DNA from: Planobacterium oryzisoli
Lineage (GTDB): Bacteria > Bacteroidota > Bacteroidia > Flavobacteriales > Weeksellaceae
Assembly (NCBI RefSeq): GCF_015354315.1
Contig: NZ_JADKYY010000013.1
Span: forward strand, 1-64,000
Length of the DNA stretch: 64,000 nt
Direction: 5' to 3'
The position numbers and the translations under genes were made by a program. This document shows positions 1-7,468 of this stretch, in pieces; position 1 is the first letter of the stretch; each line of letters begins with the position of its first letter. The notes under the pieces were generated by a model. That model worked only from the letters and a program-made list of their open reading frames with translations. It was not told the origin of the DNA and made no database searches.

Positions 1-6
1 CAAGAA

Positions 7-28
7 AAGGACGGCATAAACCGTCCTT
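7..28 (-). terminator. Intrinsic-terminator-like hairpin at window edge
   Basis: A perfect 8-bp stem (AAGGACGG at 7-14, CCGTCCTT at 21-28) with a 6-nt loop. On the minus strand it is followed by TTTTCTTG, so it reads best as a terminator for leftward transcription; it lies downstream of the rpsO terminator, so it may serve a gene outside the window or act as a second stop. Confidence 0.5.
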
Positions 29-84
29 CTGCTTGGGCTAAAAACCCAAAATCTACTTTTTTAACCCCAATTGGCTAAAAACAA

Positions 85-123
85 AAGACTGTCCTCATTT
101 TTAGTTATGGGGACAGCCTCTTT
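85..123 (-). terminator. rpsO terminator
   Basis: Inverted repeat with arms at 87-94 and 111-118 (minus-strand RNA arms GGCUGUCC and GGACAGUC, one G-U pair), followed on the minus strand by TTTTGTTTTT. It lies 20 nt beyond the rpsO stop codon and should end that transcript. Confidence 0.75.
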
Positions 124-143
124 TATTTTGGAAATTGGTTTGC

Positions 144-413
144 TTATTTTCTAAGACCCAATTCAGCGATAATCGCTCTGTAGCGGGTAATATCTTTTTT
201 CTTAAGATAATCCAACAATCTTTTTCTCTTACCTACCATTTTCACAAGGGAACGCTCCGTAGCATAATCTTTGTGGTTCTTTTTAAGGTGGGAAGTAAGG
301 TGGTTAATACGGTAGGTAAAAAGTGCTACCTGCCCTTCTGCAGAACCTGTGTTTTCTGCTTTTCCTCCGTGTTTTTCGAAGATTTCAGCTTTTTTCTCTG
401 ATGTTAAGTACAT
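144..413 (-). CDS. rpsO: 30S ribosomal protein S15
   Basis: Full-length S15 (89 residues, the usual family length). S15 binds the central domain of 16S rRNA early in 30S assembly. The sequence shows the family signature: a GSAEGQVALFTYRINHLTSHL helix near residues 22-42 and a C-terminal GKRKRLLDYLKKKDITRYRAII stretch that contacts rRNA (positions given approximately). The gene is monocistronic here: a promoter lies at 450-480 and a terminator at 85-123. In many bacteria pnp follows rpsO, but no pnp is visible before the window edge. S15 in other bacteria represses its own translation through its mRNA leader; no leader structure was established here. Confidence 0.97.
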   Translation of the reverse strand: MYLTSEKKAEIFEKHGGKAENTGSAEGQVALFTYRINHLTSHLKKNHKDYATERSLVKMVGKRKRLLDYLKKKDITRYRAIIAELGLRK

Positions 414-449
414 GCCAATATTATTTAATGATTATTATGTAACGAGCTG

Positions 450-480
450 CAAAAGTACTACTTATTTATAAAACACACAA
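450..480 (-). promoter_or_regulatory. Promoter of rpsO
   Basis: On the minus strand GTTG (481-478) is followed after about 20 nt by TACTTTTG (457-450), matching the Bacteroidota housekeeping promoter TTG/TTTG-N19-21-TAnnTTTG. The predicted transcript starts about 30 nt before the rpsO ATG. Confidence 0.6.
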
Positions 481-585
481 CTCTAGATAAAAACAAGTAT
501 TATAGTAGAAAAATTGTTAAAAAAATCTTAAATAATAATACACTTTACCCCTCCTTTGGTTCTATTTTTGTACCAGATACATACG

Positions 586-1161
586 ATGAAAAACGCTCTG
601 CTCTCCACAACTCCGCTCTGCATACTGCTTCTATTTTTGCAAAGCTGCACCACTCTTTACGCTTCCACCGACCCAGTAAACGAAAAACTTTCTGCTCAAA
701 AAAAGCAAAACTACCAAATCGTATACTTCAACCCTCAGATAGAGCCTAATATTGAGGAAATAAAATTTCCAACGTACCAAGCTTTTTTTGACGGTATGAC
801 GCAAAAAACAGCCACTTACGACAATATTCGTATTATGCGCATTGATGATCCTCAGTCCTATCAGAATGTAGATCTGGATATGGTACGTAGTGTATGCAAG
901 CACAATCAATCTAATATAGCGATAGTGCCTAAAATCAAGTATTTCAAGGTGGGACTGGGAAAATATGTATTTTCAAATCAAGTGGTAGTGACTCTTAAGA
1001 TGTACGATGCTAATGGCAATTTACTTGCGGAGTCAGAGCATGACACGTACAAAAAAAACAGGAAACTGTTAAGTAATACAGAGAACTCCATCCGAATGGG
1101 AGTAAGTGGTGCGATGGACGGACTGCTTAAAAAACTAAAGTACCTGGAACGCCGCAATTAA
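586..1161 (+). CDS. Conserved lipoprotein of unknown function
   Basis: I do not recognise a family. The likely start is the ATG at 586, not the in-frame codon at 556, because it places a clean type II signal peptide at the N terminus: a hydrophobic stretch ending LFLQSC with the lipid-anchor cysteine at residue 21. The mature protein (about 170 residues) is soluble and lysine-rich towards the C terminus, with a predicted alpha/beta pattern and the phrase IAIVPKIKYFKVGLGKYVFS. A TAnnTTTG element (TATTTTTG, 563-570) lies only about 15 nt before the ATG, so the leader is very short. The next gene starts 9 nt after its stop and may be cotranscribed. Envelope location is inferred from the lipobox only. 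Confidence 0.75.
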   Translation: MKNALLSTTPLCILLLFLQSCTTLYASTDPVNEKLSAQKKQNYQIVYFNPQIEPNIEEIKFPTYQAFFDGMTQKTATYDNIRIMRIDDPQSYQNVDLDMVRSVCKHNQSNIAIVPKIKYFKVGLGKYVFSNQVVVTLKMYDANGNLLAESEHDTYKKNRKLLSNTENSIRMGVSGAMDGLLKKLKYLERRN

Positions 1162-1170
1162 TCTTGTTTT

Positions 1171-1893
1171 ATGCGTATCATCTCACTGGTCCCCTCGGTG
1201 ACTTTTTCCTTACTGGACCTTGGACTTCCTGTAGGGCAGTTAGTGGGCCGAACCAAATTCTGCATTTCTCCTAAAAATCTCCTAAGCAGTTGCCCCGTAG
1301 TGGGAGGAACCAAATCACTTAAATTAGAGGTGATCGCCCGGCTCACACCCGATCTTATACTCGCCAATAAAGAGGAGAACACGAAAGAAGAAATAGAGGC
1401 CCTTGCAAAAGACTTCAACGTGTGGACCTCTGAGGTCTCCTCGCTAGAGGACAATAGTAAATTTTTATTGGAACTTGGCCATAGAATAGGTCGTAGCACC
1501 AATGCACAAAGCTTCGCTAAAGAAATTGAGTCCATTTTTGATAGGCCCTGGGAACAAAAACAGATGGCTACGTACCTCATCTGGCAAAATCCGCTGATGG
1601 CTGCAGGTGGCGACACTTTCATCTCCGATGTCTTAAATAGCTTGAACATCCCAAATGCCCTAGGTACTAAGAAGCGGTACCCTACACTAGAAAACAATGA
1701 CCTGGACGAAATACCCAATATTCTGTTATCTAGCGAACCCTACCCTTTTTCCGAAAACCACAGAATACAGATGCAGAATCGCTACCAAAAAAGTAATTTA
1801 GTGCTTTGTGACGGACAGGCCTTTTCCTGGCACGGAACCTTTCCGAGGCATTGCAGAGAATACTACAGGCGTTTTACCCAACAGCTTCTATAG
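1171..1893 (+). CDS. BtuF-like helical-backbone metal receptor (cobalamin-type binding protein)
   Basis: The protein (240 residues) has the layout of class III periplasmic binding proteins of the BtuF/FhuD type: an N-terminal lobe opening RIISLVPSVTFSLLDLG, a VGRTKFCISP segment, the TPDLILANKEEN strand before the long backbone helix, and a C-terminal lobe with ILLSSEPYPF. Such proteins normally bind cobalamin or chelated iron for an ABC importer. This one has no signal peptide and no ABC transporter genes beside it. Leaderless relatives are common in Bacteroidota and their ligand is not known to me. Its stop overlaps the 3' end of the convergent GAF gene by 6 nt. Fold confident; ligand unknown. 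Confidence 0.8.
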   Translation: MRIISLVPSVTFSLLDLGLPVGQLVGRTKFCISPKNLLSSCPVVGGTKSLKLEVIARLTPDLILANKEENTKEEIEALAKDFNVWTSEVSSLEDNSKFLLELGHRIGRSTNAQSFAKEIESIFDRPWEQKQMATYLIWQNPLMAAGGDTFISDVLNSLNIPNALGTKKRYPTLENNDLDEIPNILLSSEPYPFSENHRIQMQNRYQKSNLVLCDGQAFSWHGTFPRHCREYYRRFTQQLL

Positions 1894-2337
1894 TATTACA
1901 GACAGCTTGTCGCACAACCATTCCAGCATTTCTCGGTCCTCTTCTGTAAAGGGATCCAGTGAATGGGAATCGATATCGATTTGACCTATATTTTCCCCGT
2001 CCTTTATTATAGGAACTACTATCTCTGCCTTAGTATCAATAGAGCAAGAAAGGTAATTGTCCTGGGCATGCACATCAGGCACTACAAAAGTCTGTGACGA
2101 GACAGCAACTTGGCCGCAAATACCACGACCGTAAGGAATTACGGTATGGTCGGTCTCGGCGCCTACGTAGGGACCTAAGATGAGCTCCTGTCTCTCCGGG
2201 TGTTTGAAATAGAAACCGGTCCAGTTAAAATAGGGTATTTCCTGATCCAGTAATGTGCAGATTTTTTGCAGCTTATCGTTAGTATCCGTACTTGGGCTCT
2301 CGATGATGGAGAGAAGCCTCTTTTTTAGTTCGTTCAT
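1888..2337 (-). CDS. Free methionine-(R)-sulfoxide reductase, GAF-domain type
   Basis: A single GAF domain (149 residues) of the fRMsr family, which reduces free methionine-(R)-sulfoxide in the cytosol using thioredoxin. The diagnostic blocks are present: PYFNWTGFYF near 35-44, GRGICGQVA with Cys74, a DVHA segment, then SCSIDTKAEIVVPI with Cys98, and IGQIDIDS near 117-124. In characterised members three cysteines take part; here the two core ones (74 and 98) are kept and the third position between them carries no cysteine, as in some relatives. The start overlaps the stop of the upstream gene as ATGA, so the two are translationally coupled. Confidence 0.9.
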   Translation of the reverse strand: MNELKKRLLSIIESPSTDTNDKLQKICTLLDQEIPYFNWTGFYFKHPERQELILGPYVGAETDHTVIPYGRGICGQVAVSSQTFVVPDVHAQDNYLSCSIDTKAEIVVPIIKDGENIGQIDIDSHSLDPFTEEDREMLEWLCDKLSVIL

Positions 2338-3767
2338 AATTCGTCAATTGAAATTATTTCTTTGTATCCAAAGAGCCCACGCTCTTTAATCATCTCGGCC
2401 ACACCCTCGGGAAGCTGTGTTTCCCAGCCTGGCTCCTGGTGTGTAATTTTAGAAAGGATTTCTCTGGAGTAAATCTCCGAGAAATCGGGATTGTAGTTCT
2501 CTATGTCCACTATACGGCGGTTGGCAATAAAATATTTATAAAGTTCTTTTAAATTCTCCTCCACTTTAAGATTTTTAGAAGTGAGCAGCTGATTGGAATC
2601 CGGATCCTTGTAGGGATAGAGATAGACCCGCATGTCTTTTCTAAAGAATTTACCGAACGCTTCCAATATACCCCCGGAGAGATGGTTGTAGTACTGTTCA
2701 TCAAACACCATAAGCAGGTTATTCACACCCATAGCAATTCCCAGATATCTGGTATTGTAGCTATTGAAATATTCTGCCATTCGGTAATACTCTGAGAAGT
2801 TGGAGATCATTACCGTGTATCCTAACTTAGCCAATACGTCCACGCGGTCTAAAAAATCCCTCTCGTCGATTTTTCCTGTTGCCCGTAAATTAAACGTGGT
2901 AATTTCAAAAATAATTACGGTATCTTCCGGGGAACCTTCGGTATCTTTTAGGAACATCTCGAGTCCTTTCTCAAACATGTCTATATTAACAAGGGTCACA
3001 GGACGAAAACTTCCTCTCACTGCGAAGACATCTTTCTTGTAAAGTATATCGGCAGGAAGCATGTTCTTTCCTTCCGAATTAAATACAACGGCATCGGTCA
3101 TTCCCTTCTTCACCAGCTGCAGGGACATCAGTCGGTTATCCACATACGGGAAAGCCGGTCCTTCAAAGTGGATCATATCGATTTCGATCTTATCCACCGC
3201 AATATCATCATACAAAGACTTTATCAGGTTCCGGGGATTGTCGTAATAATTGAACGCTCCGTAAATGAGATTAACGCCAAGAAGACCCAAAGTTTCCTGC
3301 TGCAGGCTGGTCTCGTTTTCCTTAAATTTCACGTGAATTATTATTTCACTGTAGGCCTGACCGGGCCTATGCTGAAACATAAGTCCGACCCAACCGTGTC
3401 CCTTGAATGTTTTATGGTAGTTTATAGTGGTTACGGTATTGGCATAGGAAAAAAACCTTCGGTTTGGGGAGTGGGAATTGTCCAGTCGTTCATCGATTAG
3501 TTTGATCTCGTGCCGCAGCATTTTTTTAAGGCGTACCTGGGTAACAAAACGGTTTTTCTCTTCGGTGCCATAAATAGCGTTGCTGTAGTCTTTGTCGTAG
3601 GCCGACATAGCTTTTGCAATGGTATTGGAAGCACCGCCTGCACGAAAAAAATGACGTACCGTTTCTTGGCCGGCGCCAATTTCAGCAAAAGTACCGTAGA
3701 TATTCTGGTCTAAATTGATAGCCAAGGCTTTCTGCTTAGGTGTCAATAAGGGCTTGATATCAGACAT
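2334..3767 (-). CDS. Large conserved Bacteroidota protein of unknown function
   Basis: The start is taken at the ATG at 3767 (MSDIKPLLTPKQKALAINLD), since this phrase is where relatives I remember begin; an upstream codon would add 15 unconserved residues. The protein (477 residues) has a striking N-terminal AEIGAGQETVRHFFRAGG segment near residue 27-44, a central HFEGPAFPYVDNRLMSLQLV block and a C-terminal MRVYLYPYKDP block. It has no signal peptide and no clear membrane segments. Homologues are often labelled as nicotinate nucleotide adenylyltransferase or TonB receptor; I see neither a nucleotidyltransferase HxGH motif nor barrel features, so I treat those labels as errors. ATGA overlap with the reductase gene suggests a shared role. 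Confidence 0.75.
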   Translation of the reverse strand: MSDIKPLLTPKQKALAINLDQNIYGTFAEIGAGQETVRHFFRAGGASNTIAKAMSAYDKDYSNAIYGTEEKNRFVTQVRLKKMLRHEIKLIDERLDNSHSPNRRFFSYANTVTTINYHKTFKGHGWVGLMFQHRPGQAYSEIIIHVKFKENETSLQQETLGLLGVNLIYGAFNYYDNPRNLIKSLYDDIAVDKIEIDMIHFEGPAFPYVDNRLMSLQLVKKGMTDAVVFNSEGKNMLPADILYKKDVFAVRGSFRPVTLVNIDMFEKGLEMFLKDTEGSPEDTVIIFEITTFNLRATGKIDERDFLDRVDVLAKLGYTVMISNFSEYYRMAEYFNSYNTRYLGIAMGVNNLLMVFDEQYYNHLSGGILEAFGKFFRKDMRVYLYPYKDPDSNQLLTSKNLKVEENLKELYKYFIANRRIVDIENYNPDFSEIYSREILSKITHQEPGWETQLPEGVAEMIKERGLFGYKEIISIDEL

Positions 3768-3950
3768 CGTCAATTTTTGGTAAAAATACTCATAAAAAGG
3801 AATAAGTTCCAACCTAGATTCTCAACTGCTTTGGAAACTAGTTTATAAACTCTACTCCTAAAAAGCACACCTGGGCGGCATATTAAATTTAGCTTAAGTT
3901 CACTAGGGTTGCTGACAAAAAAATGTATTTTCGTTTTTACATTTACTATA

Positions 3951-4370
3951 ATGTACAAAAAAACAACTTGTACCCTCCTTAAAGTTCTAAATTATGCCAT
4001 TGCATTGGTGTTCTTCTCCGAAGGACTGCAAAAATTCCTTACGCCCGAAAAAACAGGGGCAGGCCGGTTCTCTAAGATTGGATTTGAGTACCCGGAGCTA
4101 TGGGCATCGCTAGTGGGAGGCCTCGAAATACTCTGTGCTATAATTCTAATTCTTATCCCTCTACAACGTATCGCAACCCTGGTGCTTCTGGTAATCATGG
4201 CCACTGCATTTATTACCACCAAGATTCCACTTCTATCTAGCGAGGGATTTTGGGCTTTTGCCCATGGGTACCGCACAGACTTTTTCGCTACGGTACTATT
4301 AGTTTTGATGCTGCGGTACGAAGGCGTTTTCAAAAAAGAAAATACAGAAGCGAATGAAAAACAGCACTGA
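3951..4370 (+). CDS. DoxX family membrane protein
   Basis: A 139-residue protein with four hydrophobic segments (about 8-28, 46-66, 70-90 and 105-125) and the family pattern near the N terminus: a first helix followed by FSEGLQKFLTPEKTGAGRF, then a helix with LEILCAIILILIPL. DoxX-like proteins sit in the inner membrane and some partner redox enzymes, but most are uncharacterised. The start at 3951 is preferred over 3909 because it puts the first helix at the N terminus. Its 3' end overlaps the start of the chromate transporter gene by 17 nt, so both are in one operon; a functional link is possible but not shown. Confidence 0.8.
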   Translation: MYKKTTCTLLKVLNYAIALVFFSEGLQKFLTPEKTGAGRFSKIGFEYPELWASLVGGLEILCAIILILIPLQRIATLVLLVIMATAFITTKIPLLSSEGFWAFAHGYRTDFFATVLLVLMLRYEGVFKKENTEANEKQH

Positions 4371-5481
4371 TTTAAAGGAAGTGGCCCTACTCTTTTTAAA
4401 ACTGGGCTGTACGGCATTTGGTGGTCCCGCAGCTCATACTGCAATGATGCAGCGGGAGGTGGTGGAAAAAAGACGGTGGATGGATCATGAAAAATTCTTA
4501 GACCTAATGGGTGCCACCAATTTAATACCCGGTCCTAATTCTACCGAACTGGCAATCCATCTGGGTCATGTGCGCGCAGGTTGGAAAGGTCTTCTCGTTG
4601 CTGGATTCTGTTTTATATCTCCCGCCGTACTAATGGTTTTGACTTTAGCGTATCTCTATAAGAAATACGGCACACTACCGCAAATTGAGCCCTTTATTTA
4701 CGGTATTCAACCGGCGGTTATAGCAGTTATAGTAGCTGCCGTCTACCCTTTGGCAGAAAAATCAATAAAAAACCGGACCCTGCTTATCGTAGGAATTGTT
4801 GTATTTATTCTCGCAGTTTTAGGCGTCAAAGAGCTCTATTTACTCTTCGGCAGTGGTCTATTCATGATGGGAATGCATTTACTTGGTCACCGAAGTGGAA
4901 CCCGTGCATTTCTCCCTATACTGCTTTCCACCAAACCCTCTCTGGCGTGGCTTGACCCTTCGATTTTGCAGTTGTTTTGGATTTTCCTTAAAATAGGTTC
5001 GGTTCTCTACGGCAGTGGATATGTTCTCTTTGCCTTTCTTGAGCAAGAGCTGGTACAAAGAGGACTTCTGACTTCGAAGCAACTACTGGACAGCATCGCT
5101 GTAGGACAGTTTACACCGGGCCCGGTTTTTACCACCGTAACTTTTGTGGGGTATTTAATGGAGGGCTGGAATGGAGCCTTAGTATCTACTGTAGCTATAT
5201 TTCTACCTGCATTTGTTTTTGTTGCGCTACTTGGCCCACTGATGAGACTACTTCGTAGCTCCAAGATTTTCTCCACTTTTTTGGATGCAGTGAATGTAGC
5301 ATCGGTGGCCTTAATTGCCGCCGTATGCGTTAGTATGTCCCTGCAAACGCTTTCCGACTGGCGTACAGTTGCAATAGCTCTTAGCGCGTTTGCTGTGCTT
5401 TGGCGCTTTAAGACCCTAAATTCCGCATGGGTAATTATAGGAGGTAGTCTTGTTGGTTTCCTATTGAGCTATACGGGATAA
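4354..5481 (+). CDS. chrA: Chromate transporter family (ChrA/CHR) permease, two-domain
   Basis: An inner-membrane permease (375 residues) made of two homologous CHR halves. The N-terminal half shows the family motifs FGGPAAHTAMMQREVVEKRRW (about 21-41) and NLIPGPNSTELAIHLGH (about 56-72). The second half repeats them as YGSGYVLFAFLEQELV and GQFTPGPVFTTVTFVGYLM. Characterised ChrA proteins export chromate with the proton gradient; many CHR homologues have no tested substrate, so chromate is only the family default. No chrB-like regulator is next to it. It is cotranscribed with the DoxX gene. The next gene has its own TAnnTTTG element (TATATTTG, 5510-5517). Confidence 0.88.
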   Translation: MKNSTDLKEVALLFLKLGCTAFGGPAAHTAMMQREVVEKRRWMDHEKFLDLMGATNLIPGPNSTELAIHLGHVRAGWKGLLVAGFCFISPAVLMVLTLAYLYKKYGTLPQIEPFIYGIQPAVIAVIVAAVYPLAEKSIKNRTLLIVGIVVFILAVLGVKELYLLFGSGLFMMGMHLLGHRSGTRAFLPILLSTKPSLAWLDPSILQLFWIFLKIGSVLYGSGYVLFAFLEQELVQRGLLTSKQLLDSIAVGQFTPGPVFTTVTFVGYLMEGWNGALVSTVAIFLPAFVFVALLGPLMRLLRSSKIFSTFLDAVNVASVALIAAVCVSMSLQTLSDWRTVAIALSAFAVLWRFKTLNSAWVIIGGSLVGFLLSYTG

Positions 5482-5537
5482 CTAGATTTTCATGGCCATT
5501 TAAATATTGTATATTTGGTTAAAACTTAAAGTAAGGC

Positions 5538-6305
5538 ATGAAATTTACATTTTTGGGAACAGGCACTTCTCAGGGAGTTCCCGTGATAGGATGTTCGTGT
5601 CACGTATGTAGTTCCACAGATCCTAAGGACTTGCGACTTCGATCTGCTGCGATGCTTTCCAGTGAGGACGATAAAAATTTGCTTATTGACTGTGGACCCG
5701 ATTTTAGAGAGCAAATGCTTGCATTAGGTGCGGAGCATTTGGAGGCCATTGTCTTGACCCATGAACACAACGACCACGTAATAGGACTCGACGATGTTCG
5801 CCCACTTATTTTCAAATCCCGAAGGGACATGCCTATTTATGCCCATTCCCGTGTTCATGCAGAACTTAAGGTGCGATTCCCGTATGCTTTCGCTCAAGAG
5901 CGCTATCCCGGGGCGCCTTCTTTTGAACTTTTTCCCATAGAGCAGAATGCCCTTGAGATTGGTCCATTTACGCTTCTACCTCTGCCTGTTTTACATTACA
6001 CACTTCCTATTTTTGGATTTAGGATAAAGAATTTAGCCTATATAACGGACGCTAGTTCCATTCCAGAAGCCACACTATCAAAGCTGGAGGGTCTGGACTA
6101 TTTAATTATAAACTGCATCCGGAAGAGCCAAGCACATCCCGCCCATTTTGTACTAGAAGATCTGCTGCCGGTCATTGAACGAATTGCACCTGCCCGCGCA
6201 CTGCTGACCCATATATCCCATCAGTTTGGCGTGCACGAAGAGGAAAATGCGCTCCTTCCCAGCCATATTCAACTTGCCTACGACGGTCAGGAAATTCATT
6301 TTTAA
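5538..6305 (+). CDS. PhnP-like metallo-beta-lactamase-fold phosphodiesterase
   Basis: Cytosolic MBL-fold hydrolase (255 residues). The HxHxDH metal motif is THEHNDH (His75, His77, Asp79, His80), with later ligands in VLHYT, YITDAS and LTHISH. The N-terminal GCSCHVC cluster (Cys19, Cys21, Cys24) matches the structural zinc site of PhnP, the phosphoribosyl cyclic phosphate phosphodiesterase, which separates it from RNase Z. No other phn genes are present, so it may act on another cyclic phosphate or nucleotide. Promoter element TATATTTG lies at 5510-5517, about 20 nt before the ATG. Family confident, substrate open. Confidence 0.88.
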   Translation: MKFTFLGTGTSQGVPVIGCSCHVCSSTDPKDLRLRSAAMLSSEDDKNLLIDCGPDFREQMLALGAEHLEAIVLTHEHNDHVIGLDDVRPLIFKSRRDMPIYAHSRVHAELKVRFPYAFAQERYPGAPSFELFPIEQNALEIGPFTLLPLPVLHYTLPIFGFRIKNLAYITDASSIPEATLSKLEGLDYLIINCIRKSQAHPAHFVLEDLLPVIERIAPARALLTHISHQFGVHEEENALLPSHIQLAYDGQEIHF

Positions 6306-6367
6306 GGAATTTATTCGTATCGTATTTTATAAAGTGGGAAATTTATTTATATTTGCACACCATAATT

Positions 6368-6448
6368 GCCCAGGTGGCGGAATTGGTAGACGCGTTGGTC
6401 TCAAACACCAATGCCTTTGGCGTACCGGTTCGATCCCGGTCCTGGGTA
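6368..6448 (+). tRNA. tRNA-Leu, anticodon CAA
   Basis: A class II tRNA of 81 nt. The acceptor stem is GCCCAGG with CCTGGGT (one G-U pair at the end), the anticodon loop is CTCAAAC between TTGGT and ACCAA, giving anticodon CAA for UUG codons, and the variable arm is long as expected for leucine. The T arm is CCGG-TTCGATC-CCGG and the discriminator is A. CCA is not encoded. A promoter element TATATTTG lies at 6348-6355 and a terminator at 6460-6500. Its 3' end borders an integrase remnant, so it probably served as an integration site. Confidence 0.95.
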
Positions 6449-6459
6449 CATGTAATTTT

Positions 6460-6500
6460 AAAACCTAGCTGAGTATCAATCGGTTAGGTTTTTTATTTTG
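6460..6500 (+). terminator. Terminator of tRNA-Leu
   Basis: Stem AAAACCTA (6460-6467) pairs with TAGGTTTT (6485-6492) and runs into TTTTTTATTTTG. It lies 12 nt after the mature tRNA. Confidence 0.75.
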
Positions 6501-6550
6501 TTGAATGTTCCCAAATTGTTCCCGCTGAGCAATTATTTCTATATTTTAAT

Positions 6551-6715
6551 TTATCCATAGAAAGTGTTTCAAAATTGCTGGGACATAAAAGTATTAAAAC
6601 CACAAAGCGCTACGCTAAAATTTTGGATAAAAAAGTAAGTGAGGATATGTGTAAACTCAAATTTCTCCTACAGCGGAAATACCAGCATAAACACAGCAAA
6701 AAACTCGGCACATAG
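6551..6715 (+). pseudogene. C-terminal remnant of a tyrosine recombinase (integrase)
   Basis: Reading the frame at 6551 gives LSIESVSKLLGH followed by KSIKTTKRYAKILDKK and SEDM, ending at the TAG at 6713-6715. This is the C-terminal box of tyrosine site-specific recombinases: LLGH carries the conserved histidine of the R-H-R triad region, and the Tyr in TTKRYAK is the position of the catalytic nucleophile. Upstream of 6551 the frame stays open for a short way but is no longer integrase-like, and no start codon or N-terminal domain exists before the tRNA terminator, so the gene is a 5'-deleted stub. Its place just behind tRNA-Leu marks a former integrative element. Not expected to be functional. 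Confidence 0.85.
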
Positions 6716-7180
6716 ACCGTTTATTTGCTCAACCTCGCTCCGCAATCAACTCCAGTACTACGAGAATTTTTTTATTATTTGTAAGTTTGAAAAACGAAAA
6801 TGGTTTTTGCTCAGGTTCGTGTTTATAGAAAGTTTTGGCTTTCTTAGCCCCGCCTTCGCAAAGCCCTTTCCCAATAAAAACAAAGTTACTAAAACGGCGA
6901 ATGGGAAAAGCTACCGGAGGTTTAGTTCAACAATGTATTTCTATATGCGGGGTTGACGGTTAGCAGTAGAGTATTTGACATCCAAAGCCACAAAAATTTT
7001 CACCGCTTCCAATTTTTTAGTAATGTAGTCAGCGGAGACATCGAAGATTCGACGGAGTCAAAATTTTTGTTCAGGGTGATTATCAGTATGAAAATTTGTC
7101 ATCTTTAGCCCGCATACAGAAATACTCTCTCGTTATCTGCAACCGGATTTGAGATTCGCTACCAAAAATAAATTTTTTTA
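6716..7180. repeat. Non-coding accessory stretch with nested inverted repeats
   Basis: No convincing gene in these 465 bases. It holds two nested inverted repeats: an outer pair at 6935-6951 and 7109-7125 (17 nt, GTATTTCTATATGCGGG, 16 of 17 matching in inverted form) and an inner pair at 6990-7003 and 7057-7070 (14 nt, 13 matching). The arms are far apart (about 157 nt and 53 nt), which suggests remains of a mobile or palindromic element rather than a terminator. An open frame runs through 6639-6956 but has no protein-like features. Confidence 0.55.
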
Positions 7181-7202
7181 ATACCAATAATTGGTATATT
7201 TG
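7181..7202 (+). promoter_or_regulatory. parDE operator and -7 promoter element
   Basis: A perfect palindrome ATACCAATAATTGGTAT (7181-7197) runs into TATATTTG (7195-7202), a TAnnTTTG promoter element, 18 nt before the parD ATG. Binding of the antitoxin here would cover the promoter, the usual autorepression of type II toxin-antitoxin operons. Confidence 0.7.
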
Positions 7203-7219
7203 GATAAAATTATTTTGTG

Positions 7220-7468
7220 ATGGCAAAAAATACGTCGATATTATTGGGAGATCATTTTGATCAATTCATTTCCCAGCAAATTAAAACAGGAAAATTTTCT
7301 TCCGCTAGCGAAGTTGTGAGAGCTGCTTTGAGAATGTTTGAACATGAGGAATCTAAAAAAACTCAACTGATTAACGAACTGAAAAAAGGTGAAAAATCAG
7401 GATTTGTAAAAGATTTTGATCGCTCAAAATTTTTAAAGACTCTTCACAATAAATATGCCGCTGAATAA
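7220..7468 (+). CDS. parD: ParD-type antitoxin (ribbon-helix-helix)
   Basis: Antitoxin of a type II toxin-antitoxin pair (82 residues). The N-terminal NTSILLGDHFDQFISQQI, GKFSSASEVVRAALRMFE pattern (about residues 4-44) is the ParD/CopG ribbon-helix-helix DNA-binding fold; the charged C-terminal part normally wraps the toxin. The ATG at 7220 is chosen; a GTG directly in front (7217) would only add one residue. The stop and the toxin start share one base (TAATG). It binds and neutralises ParE and most likely represses the operon through the palindrome at 7181-7197. The AT-rich composition differs from the neighbouring metabolic genes and fits acquisition with the integrase remnant. Confidence 0.92.
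   Translation: MAKNTSILLGDHFDQFISQQIKTGKFSSASEVVRAALRMFEHEESKKTQLINELKKGEKSGFVKDFDRSKFLKTLHNKYAAE

Noticed and set aside
1158-1718. Open frame of 186 codons antisense to the BtuF-like gene
   Set aside because: The plus-strand protein has family motifs along its whole length; the antisense frame has a serine-rich, featureless translation.
6639-6956. Open frame of 105 codons after the integrase stub
   Set aside because: It begins inside the stub in another frame and its translation has no recognisable motif; treated as non-coding accessory DNA.
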